12,093 bases of DNA from a bacterium (GTDB lineage Bacteria; Patescibacteria; Gracilibacteria; 1-14-2-50-48-13), in contig JAUIFW010000023.1 of assembly GCA_030430105.1 (NCBI GenBank), positions 1-12,093 on the forward strand, in the 5' to 3' direction. The notes below the pieces were generated by a model. That model was not told where the DNA came from. It saw only the letters and a list, made by a program, of their open reading frames with translations, and ran no database searches. A program made the translations under genes and the position numbers. Positions 6,021-12,093 of the stretch are shown piece by piece. The stretch's first letter is position 1, and each line of letters begins with the position of its first letter.

Positions 6021-7558
6021 TGGATATTACCCTAAACAAACAGTCCGAAGCAGCCCTTCATGCCCTTGAGTATGGGAGGGGTGTGTTGGTCATCTTAGGG
6101 CCAGCCGGCACAGGTAAATCTACCCTCCTTGATTATTTCCGCCTCCATACACAAAGAAAGTCCGTCGTGGTAGCGCCCACAGGTATCGCTGCGGTCAATG
6201 TGATGGGAGAAACCATACATAGTTTCTTCAAATTCAAGCCTGACGTGACGGTCAAGGAAGCCAAGGAGCTTGGGCGAAGAGCAGGAGCAAAGCGCGTCCA
6301 GTTCTTCCAGAGTCTGGATCTGCTCATTATTGATGAGATCTCCATGGTACGAGCAGATCTACTTGATTGTATTGACACATACCTGAGGCAGCTCTTGGAG
6401 CCAGCGCTTCCCTTTGGAGGAATGCACGTTGCTTGTATAGGTGATGTCTACCAACTTCCTCCCATCGTCACGAGAGGAGAATCAGAGTTTTGGGAGTCCT
6501 ACAAGACCCCTTACTTTTTCAGTAGCAAGGTCATGGAAGAGGTACTTGGAGGAGCATACCCCTTTGCTCTTGAGGAGCTCACCCAGGTGTATCGACAGGA
6601 GGATGGAGAGTTTCGAGAGCTGCTACATAGGGTACGAAGAAGAAGAAACAGCACGGAGGATTTCCATAGGCTGAAAGGGCGAGTAGCCGAACCAGAGTCG
6701 GAGCATGTGCTGCATATTACTGCGACCAATAAGCAGGCAGATGCGAGAAACAAGCATTGTTTGGAGATGCTTCCTGGAGAGGAGGTGGTGTTCTATGCGG
6801 ATACATCAGGAGATCTCGACGTGAGACGTTTCCCAAGTCCAGATGAGCTCATCCTCAAGAAAGGTGCACGCGTCATGCTGACCAACAATCACATGGAGGG
6901 CAAGTGGGTCAACGGTTCTCTTGGCAAAATTTTGTCGATTGATCAGGAGTTTGAGCTCGTAGAGGTGGAGCTAGAAAATGGGAGAAAGGTAAAGGTGGAG
7001 CCTCATACGTGGGAAATCCACCGTACTGTACTGGATGACGACGATGGCAAGATCAAGCGAGAAGTAGTGGGGTCCTATTCCCAGCTACCCATTCGTCTAG
7101 CCTGGGCAGTGACGGTGCACAAAAGCCAGGGAAAAACCTTTGAGAGAGCTCACGTGGATCTAGGAAGGGGAGCCTTCGCACATGGGCAGGCATACGTAGC
7201 ACTGAGTCGGGTCACCAGTCTAGAGGGGCTTACTTTGGCGAGGCCACTAAGAGATCAGGAGATATTGATGGATGAGCGACTAGATAGCTGGGTAAACCGA
7301 ATGCGCATGGTGCATGCGAGAAGTGTTTTGAGTGAGGAAGAAAAGGAAAAGAGGATTCGAAAAGCCGTGGAAAAGGGAAAGCCAATGACCTTTGACTATC
7401 TCTGTTCACCCTATGACCTCATCTCCTTTAAGGTACAACCACTGAGTATCAAGAAGCAAAAGAACTCCTCAGGCACCTTTGTGGCCCTGAGAGCAAAGGA
7501 TACACGAAGCGGGAAGTCTGAGACCTTCAATCTTTCGCGTATATTGCTTGATCGATAA
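6020..7558 (+). CDS. PIF1-family DNA helicase with C-terminal WYL-like domain
   Basis: This 512-residue superfamily 1B helicase shows Walker A GPAGTGKST (27-35), the PIF1 segment APTGIAAVNV (52-61), Walker B LLIIDEISMV (101-110), GDVYQLPP (141-148), LTQVYRQ (187-193), HKSQGKT (367-373) and AYVALSRV (391-398). PIF1 enzymes unwind DNA 5' to 3' and help resolve G-quadruplexes and replication blocks. After a charged linker (about 435-452), residues about 454-510 show a WYL-like pattern: MTFDY, then VQPLSI, GTFVALRA and FNLSRIL. Bacterial PIF1 proteins with a C-terminal WYL domain are known (Thermotoga elfii), where the domain is an accessory single-stranded DNA binding module. The ATG overlaps the yidD stop by one base, so it is probably the last gene of the operon. 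The predicted tRNA promoter begins in its final codons. Confidence 0.92.
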   Translation: MDITLNKQSEAALHALEYGRGVLVILGPAGTGKSTLLDYFRLHTQRKSVVVAPTGIAAVNVMGETIHSFFKFKPDVTVKEAKELGRRAGAKRVQFFQSLDLLIIDEISMVRADLLDCIDTYLRQLLEPALPFGGMHVACIGDVYQLPPIVTRGESEFWESYKTPYFFSSKVMEEVLGGAYPFALEELTQVYRQEDGEFRELLHRVRRRRNSTEDFHRLKGRVAEPESEHVLHITATNKQADARNKHCLEMLPGEEVVFYADTSGDLDVRRFPSPDELILKKGARVMLTNNHMEGKWVNGSLGKILSIDQEFELVEVELENGRKVKVEPHTWEIHRTVLDDDDGKIKREVVGSYSQLPIRLAWAVTVHKSQGKTFERAHVDLGRGAFAHGQAYVALSRVTSLEGLTLARPLRDQEILMDERLDSWVNRMRMVHARSVLSEEEKEKRIRKAVEKGKPMTFDYLCSPYDLISFKVQPLSIKKQKNSSGTFVALRAKDTRSGKSETFNLSRILLDR

Positions 7559-7576
7559 AGTTCTGCTTGCTACACT
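7548..7576 (+). promoter_or_regulatory. Predicted promoter of tRNA-Ile2
   Basis: TTGATC (7548-7553, 4 of 6) and TACACT (7571-7576, 4 of 6) are separated by 17 nt and overlap the end of the PIF1 gene. Transcription would start near 7583, five bases before the mature tRNA 5' end, as expected for a single tRNA unit with a short RNase P leader. Confidence 0.45.
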
Positions 7577-7587
7577 CTGTTCGTCTT

Positions 7588-7663
7588 GGGCCCATAGCTC
7601 AGTGGTTAGAGCAGTCGACTCATAATCGATTGGTCGCTGGTTCAAATCCAGCTGGGCCCACCA
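7588..7663 (+). tRNA. tRNA-Ile2, anticodon CAT (lysidine-type), CCA encoded
   Basis: The 76-nt gene folds as a cloverleaf. The acceptor arms GGGCCCA and TGGGCCC pair over 7 bp. The D arm is GCTC/GAGC with loop AGTGGTTA. The anticodon stem is GTCGA/TCGAT (one G-T pair) with loop CTCATAA. The variable loop is TGGTC. The T arm is GCTGG/CCAGC with loop TTCAAAT. Discriminator A and an encoded CCA end the gene. The anticodon CAT (7621-7623) could be read as Met, but the body closely resembles E. coli tRNA-Ile2, including the CTCATAATCG anticodon region and the GGTCGCTGGTTCAA segment. I therefore assign the minor isoleucine tRNA, whose C34 is converted to lysidine by TilS so that it reads AUA. The 3' 22 nt overlap the convergent recombinase gene. 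Confidence 0.93.
7642..7663. other. Overlap of tRNA 3' end and recombinase 3' end; candidate attachment-site junction
   Basis: The 22 nt from T55 of the tRNA T-loop to the encoded CCA also encode the recombinase C-terminus and stop on the other strand. Integrative elements commonly use tRNA 3' ends as target sites and keep the integrase gene next to the junction, so this is the likely element boundary. No second copy of this tRNA segment was seen in the window; the other end would lie beyond the right edge. The exact crossover point cannot be defined from one end. Confidence 0.5.
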
Positions 7664-9387
7664 TCCAATGACAAATCAACAATTTTACATGAGGCGTATG
7701 GCTCTTTGTAGCTATAGGAGCTGATTTGCTCGTCTTTGACAGTGAGTTCTAAGAAGATATTTTCAGCAATGACTAGTTTTTGCTCTAAAGTAGCGTTATC
7801 CCAGTATTGATAAGCTTTTGCGGTGTGTTCTAACCAGCGCTCAAGATCATGTGTCCATGCATATTGTGATTTTAGAATCATCCGTTCTTTCTCTTGGGCG
7901 GTCTTTATTTCTTCTTCAAACTGCTGCATTTCATCTGCGTGTTGTTTTGAGAGTGCCGTCAGCGTAGCTTGTGGCAGCCCTTCTCTTATTGCTTTACTGA
8001 GTACGATAGCATGTTCGTGCTGAGACTTCTTCATTTTTGACTCAAGATGCCCCTTCACCGCACTGAGACTTTTCAAGTCTGTCTTACGCATCTGCTTCTT
8101 CATTTGATTTTGCTTTTCAAGGTAACCAAGCATAAAAGTAAACTCCTTACGGCTGAGTTTGAAACCCTCTTCCAGTATCTGCTTTATCTTTGGAAACAGT
8201 TTTGCACCAGAAATCTTCTGTAGCGTTTGACCATGCAATGATCCTCGGCCGTTACAGTTCTCGTTCTGACAGTAGTAATATACATACTTCTTCCTCTTCT
8301 TTTCCTTGCCTTGCGCTGTTAAAAATTCGTTACAATACCCACAACGAATAAGGTCGCGAAAAGGAAGTTCTGGGTGACTTCGTTTTTTCTTTACGGTCTT
8401 TTCATCATTTATGCGCTGACATTTGTAGAAGTCTTCTTCGCCGACTGCTGGTACGAATCTCACAATTTCTCCACTACCATCTACTGCATACTTATCGTCC
8501 TCACGTAGATCTAATGGTCCAAAGGCAGAAGTAGCTAGACCGATGTAAAATGTATCACGAAGATATGTTGAAAGTTTCTGTTTAGTCATTGTTCCTCGAC
8601 TTCCCGCTTTTGAAAGATATCCAGTACTGTTGATCTGCTTTGCTATCTCCTTCAAGGTGATTCCCTTGGTTCGAAGCCGAAAGGCCATCTGTATTGCTTC
8701 AAATTCGCTCATCAACCCGTCCTTTTTTACTTCGTAGGGAACCAGAAAGTTCACCGATTCAGTAGCAACATTTGGGCGGTGAACAAGTAGACGGTCATAT
8801 CCAAATTTTGGAGTGAACTGCCATTCACCTTCTTTGTGGTACCCTGAGAGCATCCCTCTTCGTACATTCTTTCGAAGTCTGAGTGAGTAACCCATAGCTC
8901 TTGCAAACTCCATCATGAGGTACTCAACTCCTGTCTCGTCCTGATTGAAGTGGTAGGTAACAAACTGGAAATCAATGATTGCTTTCTTTACAAACATTTG
9001 TATGAGTATACCACCTTCTATGGCGTTTCTGCTCAGTCGGTCAGGGTGCCACGAGAGAATCCCTATATTTTCTGATGATGATGAGACATATTCCAACATA
9101 TTCTTAAACTCTGGCCTTTTGTCAGGGTCCTTTGCAGGCAACTCCTCCTCAAATGTCTTCACTATTTTGAGCCCTCGTTCCTTAGCTATGTACGAACATG
9201 CCTCTCGTTGCTGTTCTATCGAAATACTATCAATGCGAGACTGTGGCTCATCTGCTACAACTTTTCCTTTCTTGTTTTTTCGTTTACGGGATCTACGGAG
9301 GTAGAGGACATATACGTCCGCTTTCTCATTACTATAGTCTTCAAGCATATCCATCCATTCGAACGACTTCTTCTTTTTCTTTGACAT
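7642..9387 (-). CDS. Large serine site-specific recombinase (integrase)
   Basis: The 581-residue protein has the resolvase/invertase catalytic domain at the N-terminus. The probable nucleophile is Ser33 in YLRRSR, with SISIEQQ (54-60) and DRLSRN (116-121) as the other signatures. A recombinase domain follows (about 190-300, KFGYDRLL onward), then a zinc ribbon with C349/C352 and C373/C378, and a long helical C-terminal region (about 405-515) typical of serine integrases. Such enzymes cut and rejoin DNA through a covalent phosphoserine link to integrate or excise elements. A lysine-rich insertion lies between the active-site segment and SIEQQ. The gene converges on tRNA-Ile2: its last residues (GGPSWI) are antisense tRNA sequence, and its TGA stop is the complement of the T-loop. 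It is probably the integrase of the element that also carries hsdR. No clear ribosome binding site is seen at the ATG. Confidence 0.92.
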   Translation of the reverse strand: MSKKKKKSFEWMDMLEDYSNEKADVYVLYLRRSRKRKNKKGKVVADEPQSRIDSISIEQQREACSYIAKERGLKIVKTFEEELPAKDPDKRPEFKNMLEYVSSSSENIGILSWHPDRLSRNAIEGGILIQMFVKKAIIDFQFVTYHFNQDETGVEYLMMEFARAMGYSLRLRKNVRRGMLSGYHKEGEWQFTPKFGYDRLLVHRPNVATESVNFLVPYEVKKDGLMSEFEAIQMAFRLRTKGITLKEIAKQINSTGYLSKAGSRGTMTKQKLSTYLRDTFYIGLATSAFGPLDLREDDKYAVDGSGEIVRFVPAVGEEDFYKCQRINDEKTVKKKRSHPELPFRDLIRCGYCNEFLTAQGKEKKRKKYVYYYCQNENCNGRGSLHGQTLQKISGAKLFPKIKQILEEGFKLSRKEFTFMLGYLEKQNQMKKQMRKTDLKSLSAVKGHLESKMKKSQHEHAIVLSKAIREGLPQATLTALSKQHADEMQQFEEEIKTAQEKERMILKSQYAWTHDLERWLEHTAKAYQYWDNATLEQKLVIAENIFLELTVKDEQISSYSYKEPYASCKIVDLSLDGGPSWI

Positions 9388-9406
9388 AGTATTAGCGAGT
9401 TAGAGT

Positions 9407-9467
9407 GGTTCTAATAATAGGCTAAAGTTGCAGTGTGGTTAAGAGAAATGTGTGCATGTTTAGAACC
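9407..9467. repeat. 8-bp inverted repeat flanking the recombinase promoter; possible operator
   Basis: GGTTCTAA (9407-9414) and TTAGAACC (9460-9467) are perfect inverted copies 45 nt apart. The predicted -10 and -35 of the recombinase promoter lie between them, with the left arm touching the -10. A related AGAACC lies at 9530-9535. The placement suits a regulator site or a recombinase-binding site, but an 8-bp match alone is weak evidence. Confidence 0.35.
9414..9442 (-). promoter_or_regulatory. Predicted promoter of the serine recombinase
   Basis: On the minus strand, TTAACC (9442-9437, 4 of 6) and TATTAT (9419-9414, 5 of 6) are separated by 17 nt. The start point would be near 9407, leaving a leader of about 20 nt before the ATG at 9387. 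Confidence 0.4.
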
Positions 9468-9550
9468 TGTTAAGAATATGGATGTAGTTAGTCCAAAAAT
9501 CTTGCGAGGTTTCGTTGTATGACCTTTTCAGAACCATCAGGTGTATTTGT

Positions 9551-9592
9551 GTGTTTGATCGAACAGGAACATCCTGAGGTCAAATAAAACAC
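9551..9592 (-). repeat. Nested inverted repeat downstream of hsdR; weak terminator candidate
   Basis: GTGTTT (9551-9556) and AAACAC (9587-9592) enclose a second pair, CAGGA (9564-9568) and TCCTG (9572-9576), with a 3-nt loop. The structure starts 3 nt after the hsdR stop. Transcribed leftward it would form a bulged hairpin without a T-run, so factor-independent termination would be poor. A recombination or protein-binding site is an alternative. Confidence 0.25.
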
Positions 9593-9594
9593 GT

Positions 9595-12093
9595 TTACTC
9601 CTTGTCTTCGCTTGGATCAATTTGCTTTCGTAGATAGAACTCGAAGATCTTGCTGTTCACGTAGTCTTTCAAGTCTTTGTTTGACTCGATCTTCTGGTAC
9701 AGGTCGAGGTTGCTACGGAACATCGAAAGCAGTTCGTTCCCAAATACTTCATCAAACTTTAACTTAATGGCATCCTTTGACTTATTATTCTTTACTGCAC
9801 CCTTCAACGCTTCGTCAGCCATAAGCCTACGAGTAAGGTTGTTCAAAATGATTCGGTCTTCGTCGGAGAAATCAGTTCCGAAGCGATCGTTTACATCCTT
9901 GAGAATCTTCGAAAGTATCTCTTTTTCATCTTCGAGCTTACCACGATCTCTCCCAGCAATCGGATCAAGTGTGCCTTCCTCTTTCTCTAGCTTAATTTCT
10001 GTCGTTCCCACCATCGGTATCTTGATAGATTCCAAATCCACAGACTCAAGCACCTCGATCGGAAGTCGCTCTTGTGTTAGTGGTAGCTTTTTACGGAAGA
10101 GACGTAGGAAGACATACAGTTTCTCAAGTGATGTGTCCGAGAAAGAAATAATCTGTGAAATGAAGGCGTATTTCTTCGTATACTCACTGATTTTCTTACG
10201 GGCCTCTTGCTGTTCTTCCTCATCCATCTCCGTATATCGCTCTACAATGGTATCTAGGAAACTGTTTAACTCTGCTGGCTGTACGTTCCTGAAATACATA
10301 TCCACGAACTCGTTTACTTCCTGTTCCGAGAAGATCTTGTAGTTCATGATGTCTCGTTGGAGATCATGAAGGATGTTTGGGTCTGTAGCTTCTGATAGAA
10401 TAGTAGTCGTATAGTATGGCTGAAATGCTTCTGCGATTGCCTCAGTTTCGTTTACAAAGTCCAGCACGAAGACTTCTTCCTTGTTCGCTGCTGTTCTGTT
10501 CAAACGACTCAAGGTCTGTACAGCACTAACACCACCGAGCTTCTTATCTACGTACATGGACGCAAGGAGCGGTTGATCAAATCCAGTTTGGAACTTCTCG
10601 GCTACGATGAGAAACTTGTAGTCATCCTTCTTGAATTCTTCTGCAATAGGATCACCTTGATCTTTCTTCACGAGTCGTTTGAGATTGTTCATGGACTGCT
10701 CCGTGTATTCTGTACCACCGTCGTTTACTGTTCCCGAAAAGGCTACTAGTGACTTGATTGGTAGGTTTTGCTCTCGCAAGTACTTATCCATGGCCAGCTT
10801 AAAACGTACAGCATGGAGGCGAGACTTGGTAACGATCATAGCTTTTGCCTTACCATCAATCTCACGAGCGATGTTGTCCCAGAAGTGTTGTACGATAATC
10901 TCTGTTTTCTTCGCGATGGCATGTTCGTTCTTTTCCACAAAGCTGATAAGAAGTCGTTGTGCTTTGTTTTTCTTGAATTCTGGATCATCCTGAGCTTTCT
11001 TGAGTAGACTAAAATACATCTTGTACGTGGTGTAGTTCTTGAGTACGTCCTTGATGAATCCTTCTTCGATTGCTTGCTTCATGGAGTAGACGCTGAACGG
11101 TCTGAATCCGCCATCAAACTGCTTCTCACCAAACAGCTCAAGAGTCTTCTGCTTCGGTGTAGCAGTGAATGCGAAGAAGCTCACGTTCTTTGCACGTCCA
11201 CGGCTCTTCATTTGTTTAACAATCCAATCCTCGGATGTTTCTACCTCAAAGGCCTCTTCTTCCTGCTCAGCGGCATCCAGATCGTTTGTAGTGAGTATTT
11301 GCTTCATACTCTTCACATTCTCACCAGTCTGGGAAGAATGGGCTTCATCAATGATGACCGCAAAGTTCTTTCCAGCAAGCTCCTTCATATCCTCCACGAT
11401 GACTGGAAACTTCTGCAACGTAGTGATTATGATCTTTTCTCCTTGTTCAAGAGCCTCCTTGAGCTGTGAACTATGCTGATCAATCTTTTTCACCACACCT
11501 CGTACCTGCTCGAATTGAGACACGGTATTCTGTAGCTGTTTATCAAGAACACGTCGGTCAGTGATGATGATCACAGAGGAGAATACTTTTTCGTCATTGT
11601 CGTTATGGAGCTCTGCAAGATGATGAGCCGTCCATGCGATGGAGTTACTCTTTCCACTACCCGCACTATGTTGGATGAGGTAGTTGCGTCCAGTGCCATT
11701 CTCCTTGGCGTCTGCGATAAGCCTGCGTACAGTGTCGAACTGATGGTATCGAGGGAATATGAGCGTCTCTACAACGTTCTTACCTCCTTTTTCGTCTTCC
11801 TTCTCTTCCTTTTGCAGGTGCATGAAGCGGTTCACTATTTCCAGTACTGTATCTTTCTTGAAGATGTCTTCCCATAGGTACTCGGTCTTGTATTTGTTCT
11901 TTGCTACTGGATTGCCTGCGGACATACCATCGCCCTTGTTAAAGGGAAGGAAGTAGGTCTTATGACCATTAAGCCTCGTGGTCATGAATACCTCCTCGGT
12001 ATCTACGGCGAAGTGCACGAGACATCGTTTGAAAGAAAGCAGTGGTTCCTTTGGGTCACGATCTGATCGGTATTGCCTAAGAGCATTGGTGAC
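9595..12093 (-). CDS. hsdR: Type I restriction-modification enzyme, R (HsdR) motor subunit, 5' partial
   Basis: The frame stays open to base 12093, so 832 C-terminal residues are visible and the start lies outside. The first visible residues include QYRSDRDPKEPLLSFKRCLV, which in the HsdR family follows the PD-(D/E)XK nuclease domain, so that domain should lie just beyond the edge. Motor motifs, numbered from the first visible residue, are SAGSGKS (143-149), IIDEAHSSQ (247-255), FAFTATPKQ (307-315), VAEKFQTGFDQP (497-508) and QTLSRLNR (526-533). HsdR pumps DNA past the methyltransferase-bound complex and cuts at a distance when recognition sites are unmethylated. The helical C-terminal region (about 590-832) would dock to the HsdM/HsdS core. 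hsdM and hsdS are not in the window and are expected to the right. The visible part has no stop or frameshift, so the motor looks functional. Confidence 0.93.
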   Translation of the reverse strand, partial: VTNALRQYRSDRDPKEPLLSFKRCLVHFAVDTEEVFMTTRLNGHKTYFLPFNKGDGMSAGNPVAKNKYKTEYLWEDIFKKDTVLEIVNRFMHLQKEEKEDEKGGKNVVETLIFPRYHQFDTVRRLIADAKENGTGRNYLIQHSAGSGKSNSIAWTAHHLAELHNDNDEKVFSSVIIITDRRVLDKQLQNTVSQFEQVRGVVKKIDQHSSQLKEALEQGEKIIITTLQKFPVIVEDMKELAGKNFAVIIDEAHSSQTGENVKSMKQILTTNDLDAAEQEEEAFEVETSEDWIVKQMKSRGRAKNVSFFAFTATPKQKTLELFGEKQFDGGFRPFSVYSMKQAIEEGFIKDVLKNYTTYKMYFSLLKKAQDDPEFKKNKAQRLLISFVEKNEHAIAKKTEIIVQHFWDNIAREIDGKAKAMIVTKSRLHAVRFKLAMDKYLREQNLPIKSLVAFSGTVNDGGTEYTEQSMNNLKRLVKKDQGDPIAEEFKKDDYKFLIVAEKFQTGFDQPLLASMYVDKKLGGVSAVQTLSRLNRTAANKEEVFVLDFVNETEAIAEAFQPYYTTTILSEATDPNILHDLQRDIMNYKIFSEQEVNEFVDMYFRNVQPAELNSFLDTIVERYTEMDEEEQQEARKKISEYTKKYAFISQIISFSDTSLEKLYVFLRLFRKKLPLTQERLPIEVLESVDLESIKIPMVGTTEIKLEKEEGTLDPIAGRDRGKLEDEKEILSKILKDVNDRFGTDFSDEDRIILNNLTRRLMADEALKGAVKNNKSKDAIKLKFDEVFGNELLSMFRSNLDLYQKIESNKDLKDYVNSKIFEFYLRKQIDPSEDKE

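Larger units (their letters stand above)
9388..9594. other. Intergenic region between hsdR and the recombinase gene
   Basis: This 207-nt AT-rich stretch has no credible coding region on either strand. It contains a recombinase promoter candidate, an 8-bp inverted repeat around that promoter, a further AGAACC copy at 9530-9535, and a nested inverted repeat just after the hsdR stop. It could hold operators or recombination accessory sites. Confidence 0.5.

Noticed and set aside
9551..9592. Serine-integrase attachment site in the hsdR-recombinase gap
   Set aside because: The nested inverted repeat has a suitable size, but the gene layout puts the junction at the tRNA. A second intact site would not be expected here in the integrated form. 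Kept only as a repeat.
9677..10342. 221-residue plus-strand frame within hsdR
   Set aside because: It is Ser/Phe-rich, shows no motif, and lies opposite the continuous HsdR C-terminal region; it is a shadow frame.
12016..12018. GTG as the start of hsdR
   Set aside because: The frame continues upstream to the window edge with family-conserved residues (QYRSDRDPKEPLL, then FKRCLV), so the GTG is an internal valine.

Overview
The window looks like bacterial chromosome from the Candidate Phyla Radiation (Patescibacteria), possibly near Peregrinibacteria. The clues are a PF09826-type secreted beta-propeller, a lean housekeeping set, a FecR/YidD/PIF1 cluster, and starts without clear Shine-Dalgarno sequences. 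TGA appears as a normal stop (5794-5796 and 7642-7644), which argues against the code-25 lineages Gracilibacteria and Absconditabacteria. The lineage is inference; the gene calls do not depend on it.

The left part (1-7663) reads rightward and looks like core chromosome. It holds the 3' part of a beta-propeller protein gene, then an intergenic region with a 14-bp hairpin and two sets of degenerate 7-nt tandem repeats, then recG and a SpoU/TrmH-type RNA methyltransferase. A tightly overlapping trio follows: a FecR-domain membrane protein, yidD, and a PIF1-family helicase with a WYL-like C-terminus. The section ends in a tRNA-Ile2(CAU) gene whose CCA end is encoded. Promoter-like -35/-10 pairs with 16-17 nt spacers precede recG, the methyltransferase, the FecR gene and the tRNA.

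The right part (7642-12093) reads leftward and looks like an integrated accessory element. A large serine recombinase gene converges on the tRNA, overlaps its last 22 nt, and takes its stop codon from the TPsiC loop. Behind it, after a 207-nt gap with inverted repeats, is the HsdR motor subunit of a type I restriction-modification system. HsdR is cut by the right edge, so its nuclease domain and the expected hsdM and hsdS lie outside.

The simplest reading is a genomic island with a defence cargo inserted at the 3' end of tRNA-Ile2. No CRISPR array, IS element or rRNA was seen. The most unusual points are the tRNA-supplied recombinase terminus, the PIF1-WYL protein in a membrane-protein operon, and the heptad repeats that overlap the recG promoter.
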